Positions 6,414 to 12,770 are shown, counted from the stretch's first letter. The stretch is 14,408 bases of DNA from an uncultured Hungatella sp. (GCA_910585645.1 CAJUFP010000114.1:1-14408), one strand, 5' to 3'. Program-made: numbers and translations. Notes: a model not told the origin generated them from the letters alone.

Positions 6414-6483
6414 TTACATCGGGCGAACGCCCCAGCTTTTGTTCGGCGAAGCCGGACAAGAAGATTCCCCCGTGAACAGTAAC
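6413..6483 (+). mobile_element. MITE-like hairpin-rich element, short copy
   Basis: A 71-bp element with GTTAC and GTAAC ends, flanked by the 8-bp direct repeat GAATTTTA. It aligns to 4453-4457 plus 4535-4603 of the long copy. Over the latter segment 62 of 69 positions agree, with four substitutions and three single-base gaps. The missing 77 bases (first hairpin and most of the left terminal repeat) are bounded in the long copy by ACA on both sides. The second hairpin survives as GGGC/GCCC (6421-6432) with a weakened base. The third pairs 6437-6447 with 6451-6461 around a GAA loop, forming the very stable DNA mini-hairpin sequence GCGAAGC. The first G is the last base of the cobO stop codon. 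Orientation relative to transcription is the same as in the long copy. Confidence 0.8.
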
Positions 6484-6491
6484 GAATTTTA
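6484..6491. repeat. Right target-site duplication of the short MITE-like element
   Basis: GAATTTTA, identical to 6405-6412. Joining the left copy straight to the sequence after this one restores ATC GAA TTT TAA, a natural end for cobO. Confidence 0.75.
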
Positions 6492-6519
6492 ACGCGGTCG
6501 AAAAATCGGTGAAAAGTCC

Positions 6520-6548
6520 TTGCGCCCGGGCCCATATTCTGGTAAAGT
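6520..6548 (+). promoter_or_regulatory. Candidate promoter for the DUF1292 gene
   Basis: TTGCGC at 6520-6525 and TAAAGT at 6543-6548 are 17 bases apart, and TGG at 6540-6542 gives an extended -10. The start codon follows 38 bases after the -10 box. Confidence 0.55.
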
Positions 6549-6586
6549 GGAGTCAGGATAAAAGGAAAAAGAAAGGGACAAAAATT

Positions 6587-6913
6587 ATGGAAAACAATAT
6601 GATGGAACCCCAGGAGGAGATGACAGTTACACTGACCATGGACGACGGCAGCGAGGTGGAGTGCGTGGTCCTCACCATCTTTGAGGCGGGGGAGAGGGAC
6701 TATATCGCTCTGCTCCCCATGGACAGCGCCGACGCCGAGGAGGGGGAAGTGTACCTGTACCGTTACAGCGAGCCCGAAGAGGGAGAGCCGGTTTTGGACA
6801 ATATTGCAGATGACGACGAGTATGAGATCGTGTCAGATGCCTTTGACGAGCTTCTGGATGCCCAGGAGTACGACGAACTGGTGGGGGAAGATGAATTGGA
6901 GGATCTGGAGTAG
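6587..6913 (+). CDS. DUF1292 (YrzB-like) acidic protein
   Basis: A 108-residue, strongly acidic cytoplasmic protein of the DUF1292 family, which is widespread in Firmicutes and of unknown function. Family features are the early TLTMDDGSEVECVVLTIFEAGERDYIALLP-like beta region (about residues 14-43, split by DDGSE) and a later VYLYRYSEPEEGEP stretch, followed by a Glu/Asp-rich C-terminal helix. In Bacillus and many clostridia yrzB belongs to the conserved alaS-yrzL-yrrK-yrzB group; here it stands alone. ATG at 6587 is chosen because AAAGGGA at 6572-6578 precedes it and the protein matches the family from there. A GTG at 6509 in the same frame would add 26 basic residues, would lie upstream of the candidate promoter, and is rejected. 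Confidence 0.85.
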   Translation: MENNMMEPQEEMTVTLTMDDGSEVECVVLTIFEAGERDYIALLPMDSADAEEGEVYLYRYSEPEEGEPVLDNIADDDEYEIVSDAFDELLDAQEYDELVGEDELEDLE

Positions 6914-6942
6914 GGAGTGACAGTGAGTTTTAAAAAGTAACC

Positions 6943-6982
6943 AGGCTATGTTACCCACCATAAACAGGTAACATAGCCTTTT
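6943..6982. terminator. Bidirectional terminator between convergent genes
   Basis: A perfect 13-bp stem pairs 6943-6955 with 6967-6979 around an 11-base loop. TTTT follows on the plus strand. On the minus strand the stem is followed after five bases by a TTTTT run. It lies 29 bases after the DUF1292 stop and two bases beyond the minus-strand CYTH stop, so it serves both genes. Confidence 0.85.
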
Positions 6983-6983
6983 G

Positions 6984-7439
6984 TCATAATACCGCCCGAA
7001 GCGCCAGCCTGCTGTTCTGATATTCGCCCGAAAACGTCACATCCCGGCCAAACCAGTCCGGCGGCGTAAAACGTTCGGCGTCTTCCGTTGTCTTAAATTC
7101 TACCTCAGCCAGCATAAGTCCCTGGTATTTCCCTGAAAACACGTCTAATTCAATGGTAAGATCCGTGCCATTGACCGGGATGAGATAGCGGCGTTTGGTC
7201 AGGACGATGCCATCGGCTTTTGGGAGAAGGTGGTTATAAGATTCCTGTGTCAGAGGAAGGTTGTACTCCTCCCGGGCAAGAAGCCCTTTGGACTTGTAGG
7301 TGAGATAGTAGGTTTCATCCTCTTTCCGGATCCGTACCACAGGATCCGTACACAGGTATGCCTGTTCAATGATATGGAACGGGTAGGAATCGTAATCTTG
7401 GGGCGGGGTGGTGATAAGATATTTGCGCTCAATTTCCAT
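6984..7439 (-). CDS. CYTH-domain protein (triphosphate-binding, CyaB/ThTPase family)
   Basis: A 151-residue protein that starts with the CYTH signature ExExK (Glu2, Glu4, Lys6 in MEIERKYL). The family forms a beta-tunnel that binds triphosphates with divalent metal; members include inorganic triphosphatases, thiamine triphosphatases and class IV adenylate cyclases. Basic and acidic tunnel residues are present: VRIRKED (39-45), YLTYKSKG, KRRYLIP, ELDVFSG and LAEVEF. In bacteria, short CYTH proteins of this kind are mostly thought to be inorganic triphosphatases, but the substrate cannot be fixed here. ATG at 7439 is preceded by AAGGAG with good spacing. An in-frame ATG at 7463 would add eight residues and bury the ExExK motif. 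It is transcribed alone from a good promoter. Confidence 0.88.
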   Translation of the reverse strand: MEIERKYLITTPPQDYDSYPFHIIEQAYLCTDPVVRIRKEDETYYLTYKSKGLLAREEYNLPLTQESYNHLLPKADGIVLTKRRYLIPVNGTDLTIELDVFSGKYQGLMLAEVEFKTTEDAERFTPPDWFGRDVTFSGEYQNSRLALRAVL

Positions 7440-7474
7440 AGGTTTCTCCTTTTTGACAAACATGGGATGAGGTT

Positions 7475-7503
7475 ATCTTACCATGAAATCTTATGGGGCA
7501 CAA
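7475..7503 (-). promoter_or_regulatory. Promoter of the CYTH gene
   Basis: Read on the minus strand: TTGTGC (7503-7498), 17-base spacer, TAAGAT (7480-7475), with TGG just before it as an extended -10. The start codon at 7439 lies 35 bases downstream of the -10 box. Confidence 0.65.
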
Positions 7504-7578
7504 GGGGCGTTACTGTTTGCGGGAGATAATTGAGTGAGCATGGGGCGTCGCGCCAAAAAGGTTTCATCGGATTCTCCG

Positions 7579-7607
7579 TTGACAAATCGCGGGATCTGTG
7601 CCATATT
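7579..7607 (+). promoter_or_regulatory. Promoter of the lrgAB-type operon
   Basis: A perfect TTGACA at 7579-7584 is followed after 17 bases by CATATT at 7602-7607 (four of six matches). TATATT at 7618-7623 is an alternative -10 without a good -35. It is divergent from the CYTH promoter. No LysR-type or LytTR regulator gene, which often control this family, is adjacent. Confidence 0.5.
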
Positions 7608-7666
7608 GGACTGGCAGTATATTGATCTTCAAACATGTTCTATCACAGGAAAGCGAGGCATCCATT

Positions 7667-8035
7667 TTGAAATACTTAAAACAATTCGGCATCATTCTTC
7701 TCATAGCCTTTGCAGGGGAGGCGCTTCACGCCCTGCTGCCTTTGCCGGTCCCGGCAGGCATCTATGGGATCATCCTTTTGTTTTTATGTCTGTGTACAAA
7801 GATTCTTCCCGTATCAGCCGTAAAGGAGACCAGCGTATTTTTGATCGAGATTATGCCCGTCATGTTTATCCCGGCGGCGGTGGGGCTGATGGATTCCTGG
7901 GAAGTGGTCAGAAAAGCCCTGATCCCCTATGTGGTCATCACAGTGGCCAACACCTTTATCGTCATGGCAGTGGCCGGAAGGGTGGTTCAGAGCGTGATAA
8001 AGTTTCGGGAGAGAAAGGAAGGGACGGGAGCGTGA
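7667..8035 (+). CDS. CidA/LrgA-family holin-like membrane protein, TTG start
   Basis: A 122-residue membrane protein of the CidA/LrgA family (PF03788), proposed to modulate murein hydrolase activity, cell lysis or metabolite export at the cytoplasmic membrane. About four hydrophobic segments are visible (near residues 5-20, 25-43, 62-77 and 85-106), with the family-typical PVPAGIYGIILLF and FIPAAVGLMDSW. The translation should start at TTG 7667 (encoding MKYLKQFG), since GCGAGG at 7653-7658 has ideal spacing and family members begin at this point. The ATG at 7598 in the same frame would add 23 polar residues and would start inside the promoter spacer. The stop overlaps the start of the next gene by four bases (GTGA), as in other lrgAB pairs. 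CidA versus LrgA cannot be told apart from sequence. Confidence 0.85.
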   Translation: MKYLKQFGIILLIAFAGEALHALLPLPVPAGIYGIILLFLCLCTKILPVSAVKETSVFLIEIMPVMFIPAAVGLMDSWEVVRKALIPYVVITVANTFIVMAVAGRVVQSVIKFRERKEGTGA

Positions 8036-8724
8036 ACGGATTTTTTGAGACATCCGCGTTTTTCGGAGCGCTTATAAGCCTGCTGTCCTACGGCATCGGC
8101 ATGGCTGTGAAAAAGAAGCTGAAACTGGCTGTGTTTAACCCCCTGCTGATCGCCATTGTTCTGACCATTCTGTTTCTGGCGGTGACGGGCATAGACTACA
8201 GCGTGTATGAGAAAGGCGCGAAGCACATTTCCTTTCTGCTGACCCCGGCCACCATCTGCCTCGCGGTTCCGCTGTATGAACAGCTGCAGCTGCTAAAGGA
8301 AAATCTCATGGCAGTGGTCATGGGGATTCTGTCAGGGGTAGCGGCCAGTCTGGTGAGCATCCTTTTGCTGGCAGCGCTGTTTCGGCTGGATCACGCGTCC
8401 TATGTGACCCTTTTGCCCAAGTCTATCACCACAGCCATCGGTATCGGGGTATCGGAAGAACTGGGCGGGTATGTGCCGGTGACCGTGGCCTCCATCATTG
8501 TAACAGGGGTCACAGGCAATATGTTCGCGGAGGGTGTGTGCCGGATCTTTAAGATCCATGACCCGGTGGCAAAGGGCATTGCCATCGGAACCTCCGCCCA
8601 TGCGGTGGGAACGGCAAAGGCCATGGAGATGGGAGCTGTGGAGGGCGCTATGAGCAGCCTGTCCATCGTGGTGTCCGGGATCCTGACCGTGATCGGAGCC
8701 AATGTGTTTGCCGGATTTTTGTGA
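8032..8724 (+). CDS. CidB/LrgB-family membrane protein
   Basis: A 230-residue polytopic membrane protein of the LrgB/CidB family (PF04172), normal in length, with six or seven hydrophobic helices. Family hallmarks are FNPLLIAIVL, the LLTPATICLAVPLYEQ segment, LLPKSITTAIGIGVSEELGG, and IGTSAHAVGTAKAMEMG near the C-terminus. It is the partner of the preceding LrgA-type protein; the two are thought to act together in membrane-permeability control or transport of small acids (in Bacillus the related ysbAB/pftAB pair handles pyruvate). GTG at 8032 is the start: it overlaps the lrgA-type stop by four bases and is preceded by GGGACGGGAG. The reading frame is open back to 7534, but that part is a shadow of the preceding gene. 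Confidence 0.92.
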   Translation: MNGFFETSAFFGALISLLSYGIGMAVKKKLKLAVFNPLLIAIVLTILFLAVTGIDYSVYEKGAKHISFLLTPATICLAVPLYEQLQLLKENLMAVVMGILSGVAASLVSILLLAALFRLDHASYVTLLPKSITTAIGIGVSEELGGYVPVTVASIIVTGVTGNMFAEGVCRIFKIHDPVAKGIAIGTSAHAVGTAKAMEMGAVEGAMSSLSIVVSGILTVIGANVFAGFL

Positions 8725-8758
8725 TCGCTGTGACAGGGCGTCGGCGGTTGGGAGCGGC

Positions 8759-8796
8759 GTAAAGAGAGGCCAGGGAGATCCCCGGCCTCTTTTTAC
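8759..8796 (+). terminator. Terminator after the lrgB-type gene
   Basis: A 13-bp stem with one G-T pair joins 8759-8771 and 8784-8796, extended inside by GGG/CCC past a bulged A, with a five-base loop. The right arm contains CTTTTTAC, so the T-run lies in the stem. It may also stop the convergent DUF4397 transcript. Confidence 0.75.
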
Positions 8797-8834
8797 GGGC
8801 AGGCCCTGCGGTGGAGAAAGGCATTCTCCTGCCC
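8797..8834 (-). terminator. Hairpin region downstream of the DUF4397 gene
   Basis: GGGCAGG (8797-8803) and CCTGCCC (8828-8834) are inverted repeats, and GGAGAA (8813-8818) pairs with TTCTCC (8824-8829). These overlap, so alternative folds compete. There is no direct T-run in the minus direction, but the next hairpin (8796-8759) ends in CTCTTTAC. Together they probably end the minus-strand transcript. Confidence 0.4.
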
Positions 8835-8852
8835 TGCTGAGAAAAAGCGGCG

Positions 8853-9860
8853 TTAATCTTCGATGGTCAGAACCCTGAAGCCGATGTCAGACCAGTTATT
8901 TCCTATAAGATAGGAAGTGTACCGGTTGCCGGCGGCAATGTCTGTCTGGAAGGAGACCAGAGGCTCATTGTTAAAGCTTGTGTTGGTCACAGCGCCGATG
9001 ACGATCATGGGCAGCTCGCGGATCACGGAAAACGAGTTGGAGTTGGTCACGTAGAACTGATACGTTCCGGCCATGGCCTGCTTGTAGGAGGTCACTTCCC
9101 GGAATCCCACATTGCGGAACACGGCGTCGTGGCTGTAGAGCATGACGTCATAGCTTGATCCGCTGTAGGAGAAGTTGGCCACCCGGTAGCAGCCGGTGTT
9201 AAAGTTCATGTTGGCGCAGCCGTCATTGGATACCTGAGTCATGGTGAGCCCGCCTGTGGGAGCATCCGCCAGGACCATGGTATATCTCTGGCCGCCGGTA
9301 AAGGGGAAGGTCTGCTGCAGAAGGACGCTGCGCAGGCCGGAAGCTCTCCGCACGGTGACGGTGTGGAAGCCGTCAGAGATCCGGTCATAGTTTGACACTG
9401 TGCCAAAACGGGAGTTATTTACATAGGTCGTATTGTCAATGGAAATGCTTACGGGAAACGCGTTGGTAGAAGCGTTTAAAAATCTTACCTGAGCGTTGCT
9501 CTGGGACACATTGCACCCGGGGCAGGACGGGAAGATGGGCAGCGTGGTGATGGGCGGCCAGATGGTGCAGTTGTTACAGTTATTGTTATTGTTCATATTG
9601 CCGGGATAGGCCGGTATGCCCCCTTCTGGAGCGATGGGGAGGGAGATGCCGTAGTCGTTGTTGTTTCCTCCTCCCATGTTGCCGGGATAAGCCGGTATGC
9701 CGCCTTCCGGAGCAATGGGAAGGGAGATGCCGTAGTCATTGTTGGGACCCGCGCCTCCCGAGAATGCGGGAGTGGTGTTGTCAGTGGCAGCGGGAGTGGT
9801 AATACCATAGTCTTCCGGGGTCAGGTGAGCGCCGGAAGTGTTCTGATTGTTTTCAGCCAT
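8853..9860 (-). CDS. DUF4397-domain protein with tandem Gly/Pro/Asn-rich N-terminus
   Basis: A 335-residue protein without a signal peptide or membrane helix. Residues 1-120 are low-complexity. NDYGISLPIAPEGGIPAYPG plus NM occurs identically at 41-62 and 68-89, with a degenerate version near 16-40 (EDYGITTPA...), followed by an Asn run and the Cys pairs NCNNC (95, 98) and CPGC (113, 116). From about residue 123 (QVRFLNASTNAFPVSISIDN) to the end the sequence matches the beta-rich DUF4397 domain, apparently as two related halves; the second begins near YRVANFSYSG (225). Such proteins are usually surface or envelope associated, and in spore formers some occur in spore layers. The promoter resembles a sigma-K site, which together with the missing signal peptide points to a spore coat or exosporium role (inference). 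GAGG about ten bases before the ATG is the ribosome site. Confidence 0.85.
   Translation of the reverse strand: MAENNQNTSGAHLTPEDYGITTPAATDNTTPAFSGGAGPNNDYGISLPIAPEGGIPAYPGNMGGGNNNDYGISLPIAPEGGIPAYPGNMNNNNNCNNCTIWPPITTLPIFPSCPGCNVSQSNAQVRFLNASTNAFPVSISIDNTTYVNNSRFGTVSNYDRISDGFHTVTVRRASGLRSVLLQQTFPFTGGQRYTMVLADAPTGGLTMTQVSNDGCANMNFNTGCYRVANFSYSGSSYDVMLYSHDAVFRNVGFREVTSYKQAMAGTYQFYVTNSNSFSVIRELPMIVIGAVTNTSFNNEPLVSFQTDIAAGNRYTSYLIGNNWSDIGFRVLTIED
9594..9740 (-). repeat. Two 22-residue coding repeats, 81-bp period
   Basis: 9740-9675 and 9659-9594 encode the same 22 residues, with a few synonymous base differences (for example ggccggtatgcccccttctgga versus the gccgccttccgga version, read on the plus strand in part). 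Identical protein with diverged codons suggests selection on the repeat, not a very recent duplication. Copy number may vary between strains. Confidence 0.75.
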
Positions 9861-9888
9861 AGAAGAAAGCCTCGTTATGTTTTTACTT

Positions 9889-9915
9889 TACATTATGTGG
9901 GAGAACGGTTTTGGT
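9889..9915 (-). promoter_or_regulatory. Sigma-K/sigma-E-like sporulation promoter for the DUF4397 gene
   Basis: On the minus strand CATAATGTA (9897-9889) matches the sigma-K -10 pattern CATAnnnTA, and ACC (9915-9913) lies 15 bases upstream as a sigma-K-like -35. A vegetative reading (TTGTGG, 19 bases, CATAAT) is poorer because of the long spacer. The site would give a leader of about 20 bases. Confidence 0.5.
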
Positions 9916-9949
9916 TCCACAAAATCAGAGAACAAAATCAGCAGGATAC

Positions 9950-9978
9950 TTGACCGTAAAGGCCCGGGGGATTATAAT
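9950..9978 (+). promoter_or_regulatory. Strong promoter of the MscS gene
   Basis: TTGACC at 9950-9955, a 17-base spacer and a perfect TATAAT at 9973-9978, about 30 bases before the start codon. Confidence 0.8.
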
Positions 9979-10010
9979 AAATCGGAGAGGTATTATAGCA
10001 GGGGGAAATG

Positions 10011-10823
10011 ATGAATAATCTGTTAGAGATCGGAATCTTTATCCTTATTGAGATCATCTTAAACCGGATCGTCAATCTGGCTTTCCGGATCATGTCAAAA
10101 AAGCATAACACGGTCCATCTGCGCTTTTTAAAGAGCGCCGCTAATTTTCTGGTGGCCCTGGTGGTCACCTACTGTCTTGCCCAGCAGTTTGAGGTGACTA
10201 AGGATATCAGCCGGGTGCTCTTGCAGAGCAGTTCCCTGATCGTAGCCATCGCCACTTTTGCGGCCCAGCAGGCTCTGGCCAACGTCATAAGCGGGTTTTC
10301 CCTGTCCGTGTCCAAGCCCTATAATGTGGACGATAAGATCAAGGTCGTCCAGGGCAGCAGCATTGTGGCGGAAGGGCTGGTAAAGGATATCACCATACGC
10401 CACACCGTTATACGCCAGTTTAACGGGGAGAGCTGTATTGTCCCAAACTCGGTTATGGACATGGCCATTATCACAAACACGAATTTTAACGGGGATATCG
10501 GCAACTTTTTTGAGGTGGAAGTTTCCTACGACTCCAATGTTGAGGAGGCCATGGCAGTGCTGCAGAACATCTGCATTGACCATCCCCTGACTCTTAACAC
10601 CAGCGAAAACGGCGTATTTGTGAGAGGTTACACCCAGAACGGGGCGGTGTTGAAGACAACCGTGTGGACGAAAAACCTTGACCACAGCTTTCAGGCGTGC
10701 AGCGATATCCGGGTCAAGGTTCTAAAGGAGTTTAAAAAGCGAAATATCAGGATCCCGTATCAGACCGTGACTGTCAGCGGCCCGGGAGGTCCAAGCCCTT
10801 TTTCAGCCGGCCAGACCCCATGA
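10011..10823 (+). CDS. MscS-family small-conductance mechanosensitive channel
   Basis: A 270-residue inner-membrane channel protein that would release solutes on hypo-osmotic shock; close in length to E. coli MscS (286). Helices lie near residues 4-27, 42-60 and 68-105. The pore-lining part is SSLIVAIATFAAQQALANVI followed by SGFSLSVSKPYNVDDKI, which corresponds to the MscS TM3 kink and the start of the beta domain. GLVKDITIRHTVIRQFNGES with IVPNSVM is the conserved middle (beta) domain, and the C-terminal alpha/beta domain follows. ATG codons at 10008 and 10011 are adjacent; GGGGGA at 10001-10006 is better placed for 10011. No terminator was found before the next promoter. Confidence 0.92.
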   Translation: MNNLLEIGIFILIEIILNRIVNLAFRIMSKKHNTVHLRFLKSAANFLVALVVTYCLAQQFEVTKDISRVLLQSSSLIVAIATFAAQQALANVISGFSLSVSKPYNVDDKIKVVQGSSIVAEGLVKDITIRHTVIRQFNGESCIVPNSVMDMAIITNTNFNGDIGNFFEVEVSYDSNVEEAMAVLQNICIDHPLTLNTSENGVFVRGYTQNGAVLKTTVWTKNLDHSFQACSDIRVKVLKEFKKRNIRIPYQTVTVSGPGGPSPFSAGQTP

Positions 10824-10838
10824 AAACTGCCAATGTTA

Positions 10839-10867
10839 TTGACTATACGGTATAAAATAAGTATAAT
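10839..10867 (+). promoter_or_regulatory. Strong promoter for the unknown/Sel1 gene pair
   Basis: TTGACT at 10839-10844, 17 bases, and a perfect TATAAT at 10862-10867. The -35 box begins 16 bases after the MscS stop codon. Confidence 0.8.
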
Positions 10868-10974
10868 ATACTTTGGGATTGTATGACCGGATGATGTGCG
10901 CAGGGGATCAGGGCATCAGAGGATCGGAACGTTCATTTACATAAAGGTGTTAGAAAACGAATCGGGAGGAAATC
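10868..10974 (+). other. About 100-base untranslated leader
   Basis: Between the promoter and the ATG at 10975 are about 100 transcribed bases with no open frame that has a ribosome site. I recognise no riboswitch class, T-box or attenuator hairpin with a T-run. GGGAGGAAA at 10964-10972 is the ribosome site of the next gene. Confidence 0.35.
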
Positions 10975-11346
10975 ATGAGCGAGGCATATGGCAAAAAAGA
11001 AGAAGAGCTGCATCAGCTTCTGACCATTTACAAGGAAAGCTGGAGGGATGATCACAAGTTTTTCTCCGCCAGGGATCTGGAGCTGGCTGTAGATGGTCTG
11101 CGGGGCGGGAAGTATGAGATGGTGGAACTGGAGATGGGTAAGGACGCCCTTTTAGCGGTTCTCCAGGAGGAGAAGGCGCCGGATATCACCATGCAGCTGT
11201 ATATTTGGCAGGAGAACGGTCCTCGCGTTATGGAGAAGACGGATACCCCGTCCCAGGTGAAGGCCTGCCTGACACGGATGTGGGAGGGCGGCGCGCCGAA
11301 AGAACTTAACGGGTGGAATGATATTACAAGTACCATAGAAGCATAG
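10975..11346 (+). CDS. Unknown 123-residue cytoplasmic protein
   Basis: Not recognised. It has no signal peptide, membrane helix or Cys motif (a single Cys in KACLTRMW). It begins with a charged helix (KKEEELHQLLTIYKESWRDD). The central part has two predicted strands around MVELEMGKDALLAVLQ and ITMQLYIWQENGPRV, and the end contains TRMWEGGAPKELNGWNDI. The make-up resembles a small alpha/beta immunity-type or adaptor protein, but this is only an impression. The start is secure because of the strong GGGAGGAAA site. The Sel1-repeat gene follows after 16 bases, so the two are co-transcribed and may act together. Confidence 0.75.
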   Translation: MSEAYGKKEEELHQLLTIYKESWRDDHKFFSARDLELAVDGLRGGKYEMVELEMGKDALLAVLQEEKAPDITMQLYIWQENGPRVMEKTDTPSQVKACLTRMWEGGAPKELNGWNDITSTIEA

Positions 11347-11362
11347 GGAGAGGAAAAAAGGG

Positions 11363-12610
11363 ATGGGACGTTATTTCAGCGATGTGGTGGAGAAGGCCAT
11401 AGAGGATTTATATTACTGTTATGACAATGACAGGGCGAAACAGGCGGCGGACCGTCTGGCAGTGGCGGTGGAAGAGCATGAGGACAAAGACGCCTGCTAT
11501 TTTCTGGCCTGTTGCTATTTGGGGACGCGCTACAACTGGACTTATCATCCCTTTGAGGAGGATGAGGAGGCGGCCTACAGGCTTCTGGGCAAAGGAATCT
11601 CCCTGGGCAGCGCCGCGGCGGTGTTAGGGGCCCTGCGGATGAACATGCTGACCCCGGAATACCAGGAGCTTATGACGTTTTCCAGCGTTAAGGAGGCCTG
11701 GGAGGCGATCTATGAGAAGGCCCAGGACGGCTGCCAGGTCTGCCAGTATATGATCGGCAATACCTACTATTATCTGGATGTGATCGAGATCGAGGATGTG
11801 AGGGAGAGCCGGTTTGACAGCGAGGAGGCCTGGGACGGCTGGCGCCAGGAACAGATGGAGAAGAGCATCCCCTGGTTCGAGAAGGCGTTTATGGGCGGTA
11901 TGGGGCTGGCTGGCCGCAACCTCTGCGATTATTACAAGAAGGGGAGAGGGGTGCTGATCCCGTCTGACCCGGATAAGGCCATGGAGGTGATCCGCCAGGG
12001 AGCGGATAAGGGATACCCGGATTGGATGTACGCCCTGGCAAGCAGGCTGTTCTTTGACCAGGACAGGAAGGACGAGGGCTTTTCCTGGGCGCTTCGGGCG
12101 GCGCAGCAGGGATATCTTCTGGCTCTGGATATTGTGGGGGACGGCTACCGCATGGGCGATGTGGCGGAGCGGAATTTTACATATGCCTTAGAGTGTTACG
12201 AGAAGAATGTGGCTTACGGAGGCGATGCCTACGCTTATGACCGGGCCGGCGAGATGTATTTTCTGGGCCAGGGGACTCCCCAGGATTACGCCAAGGCGGT
12301 GGAGTATATGGAGCAGGCCTATATGATGCGGGATGAGGAGAGCGGGGACCTGGATAAGCTGGGGCTGTGCTATCTCATGGGCTATGGCTGCGACCAGAAT
12401 GTGGAGCGGGGAAAGCAGTTTTTGGAGAAGGGCGAGGACAGCTGGTATAAGAACTACGGCCTGGGGATGATGTACACCCAGGGCATGGGCGTGGCAAAGG
12501 ATATCGAGAAAGGCATCGGATATCTGAGGGCCGCGGGGGATTTTGAGCCTGCCAAGAAGGAGCTTTCCAGATATAAGAAAGGCTTTTTTGGAGGATGGAA
12601 GAGGATATAG
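11363..12610 (+). CDS. Sel1-like (tetratricopeptide-type) repeat protein
   Basis: A 415-residue soluble protein of alpha-helical repeats. Sel1-like units can be read near residues 182-216 (NLCDYYKKGRGV...DKAMEVIRQGADKGYP), 221-250, 253-287 (DGYRMG...ALECYEKNVAYG), 291-323 (AGEMYFLGQGTPQDYAKAVEYMEQA), 331-357 and 364-392 (GLGMMYTQGMGVAKDIEKG). The N-terminal 180 residues are more diverged but keep helical pairs such as YFLACCYLGTRYNW. Such repeats form protein-binding solenoids; the partner is unknown. There is no signal peptide, so it is cytoplasmic. AGAGGAAAAAAGGG precedes the ATG. Acidic residues are frequent and the C-terminus is basic (GGWKRI). It ends the operon; a terminator lies 115 bases downstream. 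Confidence 0.85.
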   Translation: MGRYFSDVVEKAIEDLYYCYDNDRAKQAADRLAVAVEEHEDKDACYFLACCYLGTRYNWTYHPFEEDEEAAYRLLGKGISLGSAAAVLGALRMNMLTPEYQELMTFSSVKEAWEAIYEKAQDGCQVCQYMIGNTYYYLDVIEIEDVRESRFDSEEAWDGWRQEQMEKSIPWFEKAFMGGMGLAGRNLCDYYKKGRGVLIPSDPDKAMEVIRQGADKGYPDWMYALASRLFFDQDRKDEGFSWALRAAQQGYLLALDIVGDGYRMGDVAERNFTYALECYEKNVAYGGDAYAYDRAGEMYFLGQGTPQDYAKAVEYMEQAYMMRDEESGDLDKLGLCYLMGYGCDQNVERGKQFLEKGEDSWYKNYGLGMMYTQGMGVAKDIEKGIGYLRAAGDFEPAKKELSRYKKGFFGGWKRI

Positions 12611-12724
12611 ACAGGGCAGGCCGCCGTAAGGGATGAGCCAAAGAAGGCGCTGTGGTTTGTCGATGAAAGAGAATACGGACAAGGCAGGAGCGCTGTGGGC
12701 CCGGGGTTCACAGCAGGATTTTGA

Positions 12725-12765
12725 GCCGCGCCGGAGACAGAGATGGATCCGGCGCGGCCTTTTTG
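12725..12765 (+). terminator. Terminator of the Sel1 operon
   Basis: A perfect GC-rich 11-bp stem (12725-12735 with 12748-12758), a 12-base loop and CTTTTTG directly after it. Confidence 0.92.
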
Positions 12766-12770
12766 TGCAT

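Noticed and set aside
4453..6483. Composite transposon made of the two repeat copies carrying peptidase, membrane protein and cobO
   Set aside because: The short copy has its own 8-bp duplication on both sides, and the long copy seems to have its own decayed one. That points to two separate insertions. There is no outer duplication (flanks 4445-4452 and 6484-6491 share only GAATT), and no transposase lies inside.
6509..6586. 26-residue basic extension of the DUF1292 protein from a GTG start
   Set aside because: It lies upstream of the candidate -10 box, has no ribosome site, and is absent from the family.
7534..8031. N-terminal extension of the LrgB-type protein or an LrgA-LrgB fusion
   Set aside because: The extra 166 residues are read out of frame through the LrgA-type gene and look like no protein family. 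LrgB proteins begin at the GTG at 8032.
10868..10974. Riboswitch or T-box in the long leader
   Set aside because: No class-specific core sequence, no T-box motif and no hairpin followed by a T-run could be found.
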